64,000 nucleotides of DNA from NCBI GenBank assembly GCA_937919655.1, contig CALFPJ010000077.1, forward strand, positions 23,717 to 87,716. The letters run 5' to 3'. Shown in pieces: positions 43,356 to 53,172 of the stretch (within the stretch, counting starts at the first letter, position 1; the number at the start of each line of letters is the position of its first letter). This stretch comes from an uncultured Gemmatimonadales bacterium (GTDB taxonomy: Bacteria; Gemmatimonadota; Gemmatimonadetes; Longimicrobiales; Gaopeijiaceae). The notes under the pieces were generated by a model. That model made no database searches. It worked only from the letters and a program-made list of their open reading frames with translations, and was not told where the DNA came from. The position numbers were made by a program, and so were the translations under genes.

Positions 43356-45005
43356 CTAACTAATCCCCTTCCTCACGGGCCCCCGTAGCCACCGCCCCGG
43401 CTTCTCACCTGTGAGTGCGCCGCCTCGGATCACCGGAACCCCATTCACCAACAGCTCCTCGATCCCCACGCTGTACTGATGCGGGTCGGTGTACGTCGCG
43501 CGATCGGCGATCACCTCAGGGTCGAATACGGCGACGTCTGCCAGCATGCCCTCCGCGATCACGCCTCGGTCCATCTGGCCGATCCAGTGCGCCGGCATCG
43601 AGGTCATCTTCTTGACGGCCTCTTCCAATGTGATCACCTGCATCTCCCGCACGTAACGACCCAGGACACGCGCAAACGCGCCGTAGCTCCTCGGGTGAGG
43701 AAATCCGACACCGAAGCCGACGTTGTCCCCGTCGGTCTCGATCATGGCGAGCGGGTGTTGCATGATTCGCACGACGTCGGCTTCATCCATGATGTGGTAG
43801 ATCGCACTGAAGCCGCCCTTCAGTTGTAGTCCGATCGCGAGATCGATCCCAGCTTCCTGATCCATCGGGCCGAAGCCTCGATCGGCTGCGTAGTCCGACA
43901 GCCGCTTGCCATTGTAGCTGGGATCCGAGGGAACGACGCGGAACTGCACTAAGGAGAGATCCGAGCCGCCCCTGTCGGTATCCCAAAGTACCCGCATGTC
44001 GGCCTCCATCCGCTCCCGGGTCTCCGGATCCGCCACGCGCGCCGCGAACGCCTCCTCGCCGCCCGCCAGCGACCACTGCGGAAACAAGATGCTCGACCCG
44101 GTACTGCTCGCGGCGTAGGGATACAGGTCGTGTACGACGGTGAGGCCCGCCGCGTTAGCCGAGTCGATCATCGCGAGCGTGCGCTCGCTCCAGCCCCACT
44201 GGCCCGCCCCGGCGGCCTTATGATGGTTGATCTGGGCAGGAATCTTGGCCTCGTCCGCGATACGGATGACTTCGGCCACGGACTCAATCAGGCCCGCCCC
44301 CTCGCCGCGCATGTGGCTGACATAGATACCGCCGTACGCCGCGGCCACCTTGGCCAACTCGATGACCTCCTCGGTCTTCGCATAATTGGCGGGCACGTAG
44401 AGTAGCCCGGTGGCGAGGCCCATGGCGCCTTCGCGCATACTCTGGGCAACCAACGCCTTCATGCGCTCGAGTTCCTCGGGTGTCGGATCACGGTCGTCCA
44501 TCCCCAGGACCTGCTGCCGCGTCCAGGTGTGACCCGCGAAATACGCCATGTTGGGAGCCGACTCGATGGACGAGGCCCACGCATCGAGCGGTGACGGTTG
44601 GTCACCCGAGTGGAGGGATGCCACGAGCGTCGTGATGCCCTGCCGCAGGAAGTTCTCAGCAAGCGGGTAGTCCGCGATGCTCTCCTGCGTGTGCGAGTGG
44701 TTGTCCACGAAGCCGGGTGTGACAACACGGCCTGTCGCATCGATCACCGTACGCCCTTCCGTGGCCGCGATTCCTTCACGAGAGATTCTGACGATCCGGT
44801 CTCCCACGATGCCCAGGTCGGCTCGATAGCGCGCCTCACCCGTACCGTCGACGATGGTTCCGCCGCGGATGACCACGTCGTAGGTCTGGGCGGACAGGGA
44901 GGGCGCCAGGCCAAGGGAGACGACGAGCGCGGTGGCGGTGACGATGGCGGTGACGATGGCGACCGAGGTCACGCGTTCTGCGATGGGCTTCATGAGATGG
45001 TCCAT
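43356..45005 (-). CDS. Exported N-acyl-D-amino-acid deacylase-type amidohydrolase
   Basis: 549 residues (ATG 45005; Met5 is an alternative). A signal peptide (about 14-40, ending SLSAQ) precedes YDVVIRGGTIVDGTGEARYR and VTPGFVDNHSHTQESIADYP, the metal-binding HSH of the D-aminoacylase/dihydroorotase superfamily. Later motifs are YVSHMRGEG, INHHKAAGAG, IMQHPLAMIETDGD (Asp) and HPRSYGAFARVL. The enzyme would release D-amino acids or N-acyl dipeptides outside the cytoplasm. It sits between two DUF5916 genes on the same strand. Confidence 0.88.
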   Translation of the reverse strand: MDHLMKPIAERVTSVAIVTAIVTATALVVSLGLAPSLSAQTYDVVIRGGTIVDGTGEARYRADLGIVGDRIVRISREGIAATEGRTVIDATGRVVTPGFVDNHSHTQESIADYPLAENFLRQGITTLVASLHSGDQPSPLDAWASSIESAPNMAYFAGHTWTRQQVLGMDDRDPTPEELERMKALVAQSMREGAMGLATGLLYVPANYAKTEEVIELAKVAAAYGGIYVSHMRGEGAGLIESVAEVIRIADEAKIPAQINHHKAAGAGQWGWSERTLAMIDSANAAGLTVVHDLYPYAASSTGSSILFPQWSLAGGEEAFAARVADPETRERMEADMRVLWDTDRGGSDLSLVQFRVVPSDPSYNGKRLSDYAADRGFGPMDQEAGIDLAIGLQLKGGFSAIYHIMDEADVVRIMQHPLAMIETDGDNVGFGVGFPHPRSYGAFARVLGRYVREMQVITLEEAVKKMTSMPAHWIGQMDRGVIAEGMLADVAVFDPEVIADRATYTDPHQYSVGIEELLVNGVPVIRGGALTGEKPGRWLRGPVRKGIS

Positions 45006-45045
45006 GTCCGCTTTCCTGGAAGTGGGTTCGAGATCGGAGCGCGCC

Positions 45046-45741
45046 TCAGTTCCCCGAACCGTTCGCGATCCCCGCGAACGCGTTGAGGATGACGACCGTC
45101 TCGGGAGGGGGGGGATCGCTGATCCTGCGCAGCATCATAAAGCGCTGATCATCAATGTCCACGTCGTACTGCGCGTAGAAGTCTTGCTCCGAGAACAGCA
45201 TGTTCGCGGGGATGCTGAACAAAGTGCTGAAGGCTCCGACCTCGAAGTTGGCGCCCAGCGTCACACCCACCGCAACCATTTCTCGGTTCTCGTTCACGAA
45301 AAAAAGCTCCTTCCCGGTTCGGCCCCAAACCGGCATCACGCCCCCCGAGCCGGAGACTTGCTCGCGCCTGAGGCTCAGGTCGGGGAAGGACCTGATGCAG
45401 ATCTCAGCTCGACCGGTCTCGTCCGACTCGTAGGCCAGCCAGCGACCGTCCGGAGAGATGGTGACGGACCGTTCGTTGGCCGGCGTGGAGATGACCTGAA
45501 CCTCTTCGAGGGTCCCGTCATCGGCCACCCGAGCCACAGCGAGGTCGATCTGCGCATCGATTGATAAAGTCCCCATCCTCATGATGATCCACCGTCCGTC
45601 CGGAGAGTAGACCGCTTCCATTGCCCCCACAGGTGCCCCGATAGCCTGGGGCGCGGACAGCCCGTTCGCGCTCTGTTTCCAGACCGTGAACTGGGTGCCG
45701 TCAGTAACACTCTGAGCTACAGTTCGAGGCATACCTGTCAT
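45046..45741 (-). pseudogene. C-terminal remnant of a PD40/TolB-like propeller protein
   Basis: The part after about 45700 reads YSPDGRWIIMRMG, TISPDGRWLAYESDETGRAE, GKELFFVNENREMVAVGV and YAQYDVDIDDQRFMMLRR, the last blades of a WD40-like (PD40) propeller. Such propellers in related phyla form the C terminus of serine/threonine kinases of 800-900 residues. The upstream sequence has no homology and merges into the DUF5916 3' end at 45870. An intact ATG at 45741 exists but no ribosome site or signal is seen. This is a 5'-truncated remnant. Confidence 0.6.
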
Positions 45742-45869
45742 TGGGAACGCACGTCGGGCACCTCGTGGCGCAGGAAGCCAAGGAGAGCGAGGTGTACGGA
45801 TTCGAGGATGTGCCGAAGTTGGACGCTGCGGGTCGAGTTCAGGGGTAGCCGGAGCGACCTCGACCGCGC

Positions 45870-48092
45870 CTAGAACGCCAGCATCTTCGTGAACTTCACC
45901 GTCAGACTGCGCCCCGGAATGATGCCCTCGCCGGTCTCGAAGCGCTGCTCGTTCCACACCACGAACAAGTCACTGAGCGGGGAGTGAATCAGGTTGAAGC
46001 GAACGTTCGAGTTGAGTGCGTTCGTCCTCGGGTCAAACTGAACCAGTGCATCAATAAACATGTTCTTATTGAACGAATAGTTCGTGCGCGAGGTCCAGAA
46101 GGTCCGCGTAAACGACGCCACTGGGTCGGTAAGATCCGCGTTCGTGTAGCTCACGCTGAGCGTCGACCGAAGCTGGTAGGAAGGGCGGAAGGTCAGGCCG
46201 CCTGAAAAGCCCTTCTGATCTCCGGTCCAGAGTCCGCCCTTGGTGACTCGGTAGCTGAGCGAAAGCAGGCGACTCGCGTCGGTGGCGCCAGACAGGACCC
46301 ACGACTCCCAATCGTGACTGCCTGCGGGAATCGGGTCGATACGGCTATCGATGCGGAAGGGCTCCGAGATACGCTCCGAAGATTTGTCCATGGCGAGCTG
46401 AATATTGCCGCCGGACTCGAGGAAGAACGTCACGCCACTATGGAGTGTCTTGGCGACCATTCGGCCCTCGAGGTCTTCGTAGAAATTCCATGTGAGGTGC
46501 GGATGGATTTCACGAACGCCGATCCCACGGAACGACTCTGGCCGCGGCCGCAGGCCCCAGTCCGTGAAGTACTTCCGGACGCCCGTCCGCCGGAAGAATC
46601 CGAGGTCGTTGCTAAACCCCTCCCCGATCTCCATGGCACCCAGCTTCAGGTGGTGGAAATTTCCCTCGCGGTTTAGCGAGGTCCGCCAAGCGTATTGATT
46701 GTCGTCGAACGCCGGTGACTCTGACCCTACTACGTACGTACTCCAGTCGATCTCGCCCGGGAAGCGGATATAGGCGTCGCCGCCGTACACCCGGTTGTAG
46801 CTGGACTCGTCACCCACGGCATCTCGCATCATGACGAGTCCGCCAATGTCTGAGCCTCGCAGGACGTTCTTTCGCACGCGGAACACAGCGTAGTCGTTGG
46901 CCGGTGCGCCACCGAAGTCATCCGTGCGCATCCACAGCCCACCCACCACCAGTCCAGCCACCTGCCCGGTGACGCGGGCGCCAGCCTGAATGGGAACGGC
47001 GCGCCCGTCGTCGCTGATGCCGACGCGACGGCTGTGGAAAAGGAGTAGGTCTTCGTCCGGCGTCGGCGTCAATCTTATGCGCAGGTTACGCGCTGCATCG
47101 CCCACGTAGAACGTGCCAGAATTCTCCAGAAAGAACTCGCGCTTCTCCTGAAAGAAGAGATTGAATTGGGTCAGGTTCACCCGCTGCTCGTCAGCCTCGA
47201 CCTGAGCGAAATCAGGATTCGCCGTGACGTCGAGGGTGAGCCCCTCGGTGAGCCTGTACTTCACGTCGATCCCGACGTCGGTTTGGTTCGTAAAACCACT
47301 CCCGCCCCGCTCTCTCACCGTGCTCGCCGAGGCAAAAGGCTTTACACGTAGATCCCGCCCCGGAGACGTGGTCGGAAGCCCAAACAGATCGCCGGCCAAC
47401 GACAGCCTATTGAACGTGTAGGCCCGCGGAATCGGCGCCCAGTATGAGACCTCGTTATTCCGGCGGAGATTGCGGCCGAAGTTGATTCCCCACGCCTCAC
47501 CCGCCGGGTCGAAACGAAGCGCCCTAAACGGGATCTCCATTTCGAGCGTCCATCCGTCCGCGACTCGTTGCGTTTCTACACGCCAGATGGCGTCCCAAGA
47601 GGCATTGATTTCACGCCCCTCGTTCGCGACCTGCCTGTCCCCGCGAGCGCCCTCCGCATTCGTCTGGAAGACGAAGCCGCTGCGCCGATCGCGGAACGTG
47701 TCCAAGATGACCTGGAAGACGTCCTGATTAGAGTCGGCAAAGTCCTTGCGGATATCGCTGACGGTCGGGTCCTGGGAGTCATGGATGTAGGCCGCGACGT
47801 AGAGGTTGTCGCTGTCGTAGGCCACCCAGACGTCGGTGTCCTCGCTCGCGGGCTGTCCCTCGCGCGGCTCGGCTTGGATGAAGCCACCCAAGGATGGGCC
47901 CCTCCAGGTCGCTTCGTCCAGACGGCCGTCGACTTGAATTGGCCCGGCGACGGCAACAGCGGTCACGCGTGGGCGTTCGGCGTCGGTGATCGCGTTAGGA
48001 AGGACGGATTGAGCTTCTACCGTGGCAGGGAAGGCGAGGAAAAGCTGAAAAACTGCGATCGCGAGAACGACGGACGCGGAATGCCTGCGCAA
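45870..48092 (-). CDS. DUF5916 outer-membrane protein, paralogue B
   Basis: 740 residues from TTG 48092, which has GAGGG about 7 bases upstream and gives exactly the same length as paralogue A; the ATG-less extension to 48221 is rejected. Signal peptide LRRHSASVVLAIAVFQLFLA; then the CBM9-like domain (QVDGRLDEATWRGPSLGGFI, FQVILDTFRDRRSGFVFQTN) and the barrel with NPDFAQVEADEQRVNLTQFN, FFQEKREFFLENSGTFYVGD and the terminal strand TVKFTKMLAF. Long stretches match paralogue A residue for residue, for example RRVGISDDGRAVPIQAGARV. The two arose by duplication and flank the aminoacylase and gene remnants. Confidence 0.9.
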   Translation of the reverse strand: MRRHSASVVLAIAVFQLFLAFPATVEAQSVLPNAITDAERPRVTAVAVAGPIQVDGRLDEATWRGPSLGGFIQAEPREGQPASEDTDVWVAYDSDNLYVAAYIHDSQDPTVSDIRKDFADSNQDVFQVILDTFRDRRSGFVFQTNAEGARGDRQVANEGREINASWDAIWRVETQRVADGWTLEMEIPFRALRFDPAGEAWGINFGRNLRRNNEVSYWAPIPRAYTFNRLSLAGDLFGLPTTSPGRDLRVKPFASASTVRERGGSGFTNQTDVGIDVKYRLTEGLTLDVTANPDFAQVEADEQRVNLTQFNLFFQEKREFFLENSGTFYVGDAARNLRIRLTPTPDEDLLLFHSRRVGISDDGRAVPIQAGARVTGQVAGLVVGGLWMRTDDFGGAPANDYAVFRVRKNVLRGSDIGGLVMMRDAVGDESSYNRVYGGDAYIRFPGEIDWSTYVVGSESPAFDDNQYAWRTSLNREGNFHHLKLGAMEIGEGFSNDLGFFRRTGVRKYFTDWGLRPRPESFRGIGVREIHPHLTWNFYEDLEGRMVAKTLHSGVTFFLESGGNIQLAMDKSSERISEPFRIDSRIDPIPAGSHDWESWVLSGATDASRLLSLSYRVTKGGLWTGDQKGFSGGLTFRPSYQLRSTLSVSYTNADLTDPVASFTRTFWTSRTNYSFNKNMFIDALVQFDPRTNALNSNVRFNLIHSPLSDLFVVWNEQRFETGEGIIPGRSLTVKFTKMLAF

Positions 48093-48250
48093 GCGGATAC
48101 CCTCAAACGAAGAAGATCGGAAATCGGTGATGCAGGCGGGAAGCGGCCGCAATGTAGGACGAACGCGGAAATGCGAAAGAAGGGAGATACACGCTGCTGC
48201 TGTCGGGCCCAATGACCCCACCCGAGTGTCCTGGCCCAGGAAATCGCTCC

Positions 48251-48667
48251 CTAAAGCGGGTCCACCGGCGGCTTCGCACGACCCTTCGGATCATCGCCAC
48301 CCCGCACAAGCTGCTCAATCTGCCCAATGAGCGTGTCGTCACCCGCTTTACTGACCCCGAACATGCCGTCGGCATTGTTGTCTTCGTCGAGCTGCTCCAC
48401 CACGCCATGCAGGTTGATCCATTTGTCGAAGCGCTCGCTCATGCGGACCACCAAATAGAAGAGGCGAGGACGCTTTCCGCGGCCGGCGAAGAGATCGAGA
48501 ACAATGGCCACGATCGACAGATTGAACGCGACGAAGTCCTTCCCTCCATCTAACGCGAGCTTGAGCTGGAAGATCAGGAAGTCACGGATCGTGACGTTCC
48601 GTGAAGCGACGGCAAGTGGGTGTGTGCGGGACATATCTTTCGATGGCTTGTGGCGAGAACGGTCCAT
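48251..48667 (-). CDS. Unknown protein with one hydrophobic helix
   Basis: 138 residues (ATG 48667; ATG 48634 is an alternative). A segment from VTIRDFLIFQLKLALDGGKD to FVAFNLSIVAIVLDLFAG gives one membrane-compatible helix, followed by a basic and then acidic soluble part (RLFYLVVRMSERFDKWINLH; LDEDNNADGMFG). No family recognised. It reads away from the large operon that begins at 48899, so the 230 bp between them should hold both promoters. Confidence 0.65.
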   Translation of the reverse strand: MDRSRHKPSKDMSRTHPLAVASRNVTIRDFLIFQLKLALDGGKDFVAFNLSIVAIVLDLFAGRGKRPRLFYLVVRMSERFDKWINLHGVVEQLDEDNNADGMFGVSKAGDDTLIGQIEQLVRGGDDPKGRAKPPVDPL

Positions 48668-48898
48668 GCCGCACGACTCACCAATAAAGGACCACGTTTG
48701 CGCGGCCAGGGATAGGCCCTTACGTCACTCCTCAGGGGGAGATTCAACGGCCTCACGTCTCAGCGGAGTACCGCCGTGGCGTGTCGAGATAAGGCGCGGC
48801 AATTGAGACATTGTCTTACGTGGTCGCGAGGAACCTTCCCTTCAAGGCAACCGTACGAAAGAAACCCGCCGCAGGATAATCCAGGAAATAAGGTGCCA

Positions 48899-49783
48899 AT
48901 GAGGTCTCCCTCCCGAGCCAGCCTCGCGCTGGCCGTTGTTATGACGTCGCTATTGAGCGGCGCCTGTGAAAACGACGAGGGGGAGGAACGCCTAAGGACC
49001 AGCGTGCGCGGCGCAGAGTTGCTGGCCCAGGTCCCGCCGCGCCAGCAGGTGCCGCAAGTCACGCGGCCGGCCGGGGTCGTAGACGGCCGGCAGCCCCGCA
49101 TGGCCCCCGGCGAACTGCCCGGCCGCTACCCGTTCTATTGGACCCGGGCCAAGTATTCAGGCTACGGTCGCCGCGGCTGGCGCGAGTCATGGGCGACAGA
49201 TTATCCCAAGGGCGACCAGCAGTTTCTCGTAGTGTTGAAGCGGCTGGTGCGGCTACACGCGTACGATTGGGACAACGCGGTCGCACTTGATGACCCCAAC
49301 CTCCGGCGCTTCCCGATCATCTACGCGGTAGAGGTCGGCGGCATGGACATGACCAACTCGGAAGTCGAAGGTCTGCGGGGATTCTTGGCCGCCGGCGGTT
49401 TCTTGATCGTTGATGATTTTTGGGGCCGCCGCGAGTGGGACATCTTCGAATACAACCTCCGTCGCGTCCTGCCAGACGCCGACATCGTGGATATCGGGCT
49501 TGATCACCCGATCTACTCGGCGTACTACCAGATCGACGAGGTCAAGCAGGTCCCGGCACGCGGCCGCGGCATCAGGGGTCGTCCCGCCGCGGAATGTTAC
49601 GGATGTACTCCTGCGGTGCGCGGCATCTACAATGACGAGGGTCGCCTGATGGTCATCATCAATTTCAACACAGACCTGGGCGACGCGTGGGAGTGGGCGG
49701 AGGACCCGTACTATCCGCTCGAGTATTCGACCTACGCATACGAAATGGGCGCGAACATGATCGTCTACGCTATGAGCCACTAG
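48899..49783 (+). CDS. DUF4159 lipoprotein, copy 1
   Basis: 294 residues from ATG 48899, AAGGTG upstream. Lipoprotein signal MTSLLSGAC gives a lipidated Cys. DUF4159 (about 80-294) shows FYWTRAKYSGYGRRGWRESW, LDDPNLRRFPIIYAVEVGGM, AGGFLIVDDFWGRREWDIFE and the C-terminal YSTYAYEMGANMIVYAMSH. The fold is related to class I glutamine-amidotransferase-like domains, but no catalytic Cys is visible at the expected elbow. In other bacteria DUF4159 is found with MoxR, DUF58 and VWA genes, as here. It starts the nine-gene operon, and a second copy follows at 55779. Confidence 0.88.
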   Translation: MRSPSRASLALAVVMTSLLSGACENDEGEERLRTSVRGAELLAQVPPRQQVPQVTRPAGVVDGRQPRMAPGELPGRYPFYWTRAKYSGYGRRGWRESWATDYPKGDQQFLVVLKRLVRLHAYDWDNAVALDDPNLRRFPIIYAVEVGGMDMTNSEVEGLRGFLAAGGFLIVDDFWGRREWDIFEYNLRRVLPDADIVDIGLDHPIYSAYYQIDEVKQVPARGRGIRGRPAAECYGCTPAVRGIYNDEGRLMVIINFNTDLGDAWEWAEDPYYPLEYSTYAYEMGANMIVYAMSH

Positions 49784-49835
49784 GAGCCGACGCGGTGAAC
49801 TTCGACCCCAATTCGACTCGCCTGACCGAGCGCTC

Positions 49836-52121
49836 ATGAACCGCATCTTTGAGTTCCTGTTCAAGTACCGTCCGCTCGTCTTCGAACAGGGCGACTTCAC
49901 GTTCGCGGCGCCGAATTCGGTCCGCCTGTGGCTCGTGGCAGCAGGGTTGGTGGGCGCGGCAGCGGTGGCGAGCTACACCATCGCCCGAGGAAAGAGCAGC
50001 GTTGCGGAGCGCGGTGTGATGGCGGGCCTCCGGGTCGCCCTCCTCGCCGTGCTCGTCTTCTGCCTCATGCAGCCCGCGCTGGTTCTTTCGACAGTTGTGC
50101 CGCAGCAGAACTTCGTCGGCGTGCTCATCGATGACTCGCGCAGCATGACCCTCACCGACGAAGACGGTGTGCCGCGCAGCGACTTCGTGACCCAGTTCTT
50201 CACCCCCGGCGAGAGCGAGCTCCTCGACGAACTCTCGGAACGATTCGTCCTGCGCTTCTTCAGGTTCTCTGACTTCGCCAACAGGATCGACGGCCTGGAG
50301 GGACTCACCTTCGACGGTACCCACACCAACCTGGCTGGGGCCCTGACCTCGGCGCGCCAAGAGTTGGCTGGCGTTCCACTCTCGGGCCTCGTTCTCGTCA
50401 CCGACGGTGCAGACAACGACAACGAACCGCTGACGGAAGCGCTCGTGCCCCTTCAGGCCGCAGGCGTGCCGGTCTTCACGGTGGGCCTCGGCGAAGATGC
50501 AATCTCACCGGATATCGAAATCGGACGCGTGGAGATGCCACGGGCGGTTCTCGAAGGGTCCTCGCTCCTTGTTGACGTGGTGGTCACACAGACCGGGTTT
50601 GGTCGGACGACGGTTCCCATCATCGTTGAGGACGAGACGAAGATCCTGGCGGAGGAAATGGTCGAGCTCGGGGCAGACGGCGAGCCGGTCGTGGCCCGCA
50701 TTCACTTCGAGCTCGACAATGCGGGTCCCCGTCGCGTGCGCTTTCGCATTCCGGCGCAACCGGGCGAGCGCGTGGTCCGCAACAACGCCCGCGAAGTGCA
50801 GATAGAGGTCCGCGGCGAAACAGAAAAGATTCTCTACTTCGAAGGCGAGCCCCGTCATGAGGTGGCATTCATTCGCCGAGCGGTCGACGACGACGACAAC
50901 ATCCAGGTGGTACTCCTGGAACGGACGGCTGAGAGCAAGTTCTACCGCCTCGGTGTGGACGACGGGGCCGAGCTCGAGTTCGGATTCCCGAGCAGCCGTG
51001 AGGAGCTCTACCGCTACCGAGGGTTGATCCTGGGGAGCGTCGAGGCCTCGTTCTTCACACACGACCAGCTGCAGATGATCGCCGACTTCGTCTCCGAACG
51101 CGGAGGTGGCCTCCTCATGCTGGGCGGTCGCTCAGCGTTTGCCGAAGGTGGATGGGCAGGGACCCCGGTCGAAGAGGTGATGCCCGTCATCATGCAGGAG
51201 CGCGTGGGTGGCCCGCAGGGCTTCTTCGCCGAAGTGAAGGTCAGACCCACTTTGGCAGGCCTGGCGCACGCCGCCGTCCAACTCGCTGAGGAAGGGCCCG
51301 GAGTCGCGGCGCGCTGGGATTCGCTGCCACCGCTTACGATCATGAACCCCATCGTCGAGCTGCGGCCCGGCGCCACGTCTCTGCTTGTGGGTACCAGTGA
51401 CGCCCTTCCCACCAGCCAGGTAGTGCTCGCGTTTCAGCGATACGGTCGCGGAAAGTCCATCGCGTTGACCGTACAAGACACCTGGCTCTGGCAGATGCAT
51501 GCGGACGTCGCCCTCGAGGACCAGAGTCATGAGACGTTCTGGAAGCAGTTGACGCGTTGGCTCGTGGACGGGGTGCCCCAAGGGGTCGCTGTGGTGACCG
51601 ACCAAGAGCAGGTCGAGCCAGGCGAGCGTGTGCGTCTCGTGGCGAGCGTGGGAGACTCCACATACATCGAAGTGAATGACGCCTCGGTCACCGCGAGGAT
51701 CACGAGCCCGTCCGGGGTCGTCGAAGAGGTCCCGGTCGACTGGACGGTGGATCGAGACGGCGAGTACGCGGTTCAGTTCCGGCCCACCGAGCAGGGAGAA
51801 TACGAAGTCGACGTAACCGCCATGCGCGGGGAAGAGACCCTCGGCTCCGCCACCACCTACCTCTACACGACCGAGAGCAACGAGGAATTTTTCGGCGCAG
51901 GCCGGCACGCGCAGGCCCTGCGGCGGATCGCAGAAGAGACCGGTGGTCAGTACTACACTCCGGAGACGATCGAGACACTCCCTGAAGACATCACCGTCAC
52001 TGGAGCCGGGGTCACACTGGTTGAGGAAATGGACCTTTGGGACATGCCGATCCTGTTCCTATTGATGTTACTCCTCATGGGCGGCGAGTGGGCGTTCCGC
52101 CGCGTGAGAGGCTTGGTGTGA
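49836..52121 (+). CDS. Membrane protein with VWA and glutamine-amidotransferase-like domains
   Basis: 761 residues. Two N-terminal membrane helices (about 30-48 and 62-84) are followed by a von Willebrand A domain whose metal site is complete: DDSRSM (DxSxS, about 97-102), THTNLAGAL (Thr) and VTDGADN (Asp). Residues about 330-560 contain a Rossmann-like segment with ILYFEGEPRHEVAFIRR and GGGLLMLGGRSAFAEGGWAG, as in amidotransferase-like domains of the DUF4159 group. A beta-rich part (VTARITSPSGVVEEVPVDW) and a C-terminal helix (LWDMPILFLLMLLLMGGEW) close the protein, so the large middle part lies outside the membrane. Stop overlaps the next gene as GTGA. Confidence 0.85.
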   Translation: MNRIFEFLFKYRPLVFEQGDFTFAAPNSVRLWLVAAGLVGAAAVASYTIARGKSSVAERGVMAGLRVALLAVLVFCLMQPALVLSTVVPQQNFVGVLIDDSRSMTLTDEDGVPRSDFVTQFFTPGESELLDELSERFVLRFFRFSDFANRIDGLEGLTFDGTHTNLAGALTSARQELAGVPLSGLVLVTDGADNDNEPLTEALVPLQAAGVPVFTVGLGEDAISPDIEIGRVEMPRAVLEGSSLLVDVVVTQTGFGRTTVPIIVEDETKILAEEMVELGADGEPVVARIHFELDNAGPRRVRFRIPAQPGERVVRNNAREVQIEVRGETEKILYFEGEPRHEVAFIRRAVDDDDNIQVVLLERTAESKFYRLGVDDGAELEFGFPSSREELYRYRGLILGSVEASFFTHDQLQMIADFVSERGGGLLMLGGRSAFAEGGWAGTPVEEVMPVIMQERVGGPQGFFAEVKVRPTLAGLAHAAVQLAEEGPGVAARWDSLPPLTIMNPIVELRPGATSLLVGTSDALPTSQVVLAFQRYGRGKSIALTVQDTWLWQMHADVALEDQSHETFWKQLTRWLVDGVPQGVAVVTDQEQVEPGERVRLVASVGDSTYIEVNDASVTARITSPSGVVEEVPVDWTVDRDGEYAVQFRPTEQGEYEVDVTAMRGEETLGSATTYLYTTESNEEFFGAGRHAQALRRIAEETGGQYYTPETIETLPEDITVTGAGVTLVEEMDLWDMPILFLLMLLLMGGEWAFRRVRGLV

Positions 52122-53140
52122 TCCGACCCCGCCTCGCCGTATGGGTCGCCGCCGTCGCGGTCGTCGGCTCTTTGATGAGCCGGCCAAACGCCGTGCAGGC
52201 TCAAGGGCGCACCCACGCTGTCATCGTTGTCGGGCTCGGCGGCACACAGGAGTATCGAGACCGCTTCCATACCCAGGCCCTCGCACTGAAGGCGGCGCTC
52301 ACACAACGCCACGGCCTCGCCTCCGAAAACGTCATCTACCTTGGCGAGCGGCCGGAAGACGACCCTGCCCAAATCGACGACAAGTCGACTCGTGCAAACC
52401 TCTTGAGGGTGCTTGGTGAGGTAGGCCTACGGTCGCAGCCGCTCGATCGCCTGCTGGTCATTCTCATCGGTCACGGAACAGCTTCGAGGGCCGAGGCCCA
52501 GTTTAACCTGTCCGGTCCTGACCTTACGCCAAGTGACTTCCAGGCCGGACTGATTGGATTCCCCACACAGACCCTCGCGCTCGTCCACACTGGCAGTGCC
52601 AGCGGTGGCTTCGTGGCTCCGCTCTCCGGTCCGAACCGGATCATCATCACGGCGACGAGGACCGAGCGGGAACGGAACGCGACGGACTTCACGCAGTTCT
52701 TTGTCGAGGCGATGACGAGTGACGGCGCGGACCTGGACAAGGACGAGCGGACTTCGCTGCTCGAGGCATTCCTCTACGCACGCCAGGAAACCGAGCGTTA
52801 CTACGAAGACGAAAACCAGCTCCTGACTGAGCACGCCATGCTGGACGACAATGGCGACGGGGAGGGCAGTTCTGACGCGGGGCTCACCGGTCCCGATGGG
52901 CCTCTGGCGGCGACGTTCCAACTGGGGGGAGTGTCCGGTACCGCGGGGCAAACCCCCGATGACCCTGAGTTGGCAGGCCTTTACCAGGAGCGCGACGAGA
53001 TTCAGGGCCGTATCGATCAACTTCGGGCGGTGCGAGAAGCAATGACGGAGGATGCCTACCTCGACGCCATCGAAGAGATGCTGGTCGAACTCGCGCTCAA
53101 GAGTCGGGACATCCGGGTCAAAGAGGGTGGCGGCGCCTGA
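52118..53140 (+). CDS. Caspase-fold (C13-like) protein with Cys-to-Ser substitution
   Basis: 340 residues from GTG 52118. A signal peptide (LAVWVAAVAVVGSLMSRPNA VQAQ) exports it. The core resembles legumain/caspase-like C13 peptidases: the first strand HAVIVVGLGG, the catalytic-His loop LLVILIGHGTAS, the helix after LSGPDLTPSDFQAGL, and the strand plus turn LVHTGSASGGFVAPLSGPNR. The catalytic Cys position of the (D/N)-x-C-x-S-G-G-F motif holds Ser. The trailing IIITATRTERERNATDFTQF is also family-like. So it is either a serine variant or an inactive receptor for substrates. A charged C-terminal helix follows. It lies between the VWA protein and the TPR peptidase in the operon. Confidence 0.75.
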   Translation: MIRPRLAVWVAAVAVVGSLMSRPNAVQAQGRTHAVIVVGLGGTQEYRDRFHTQALALKAALTQRHGLASENVIYLGERPEDDPAQIDDKSTRANLLRVLGEVGLRSQPLDRLLVILIGHGTASRAEAQFNLSGPDLTPSDFQAGLIGFPTQTLALVHTGSASGGFVAPLSGPNRIIITATRTERERNATDFTQFFVEAMTSDGADLDKDERTSLLEAFLYARQETERYYEDENQLLTEHAMLDDNGDGEGSSDAGLTGPDGPLAATFQLGGVSGTAGQTPDDPELAGLYQERDEIQGRIDQLRAVREAMTEDAYLDAIEEMLVELALKSRDIRVKEGGGA

Positions 53141-53172
53141 GAGCCCGCGGACTCCTACCAGCGCTCGCCGTC

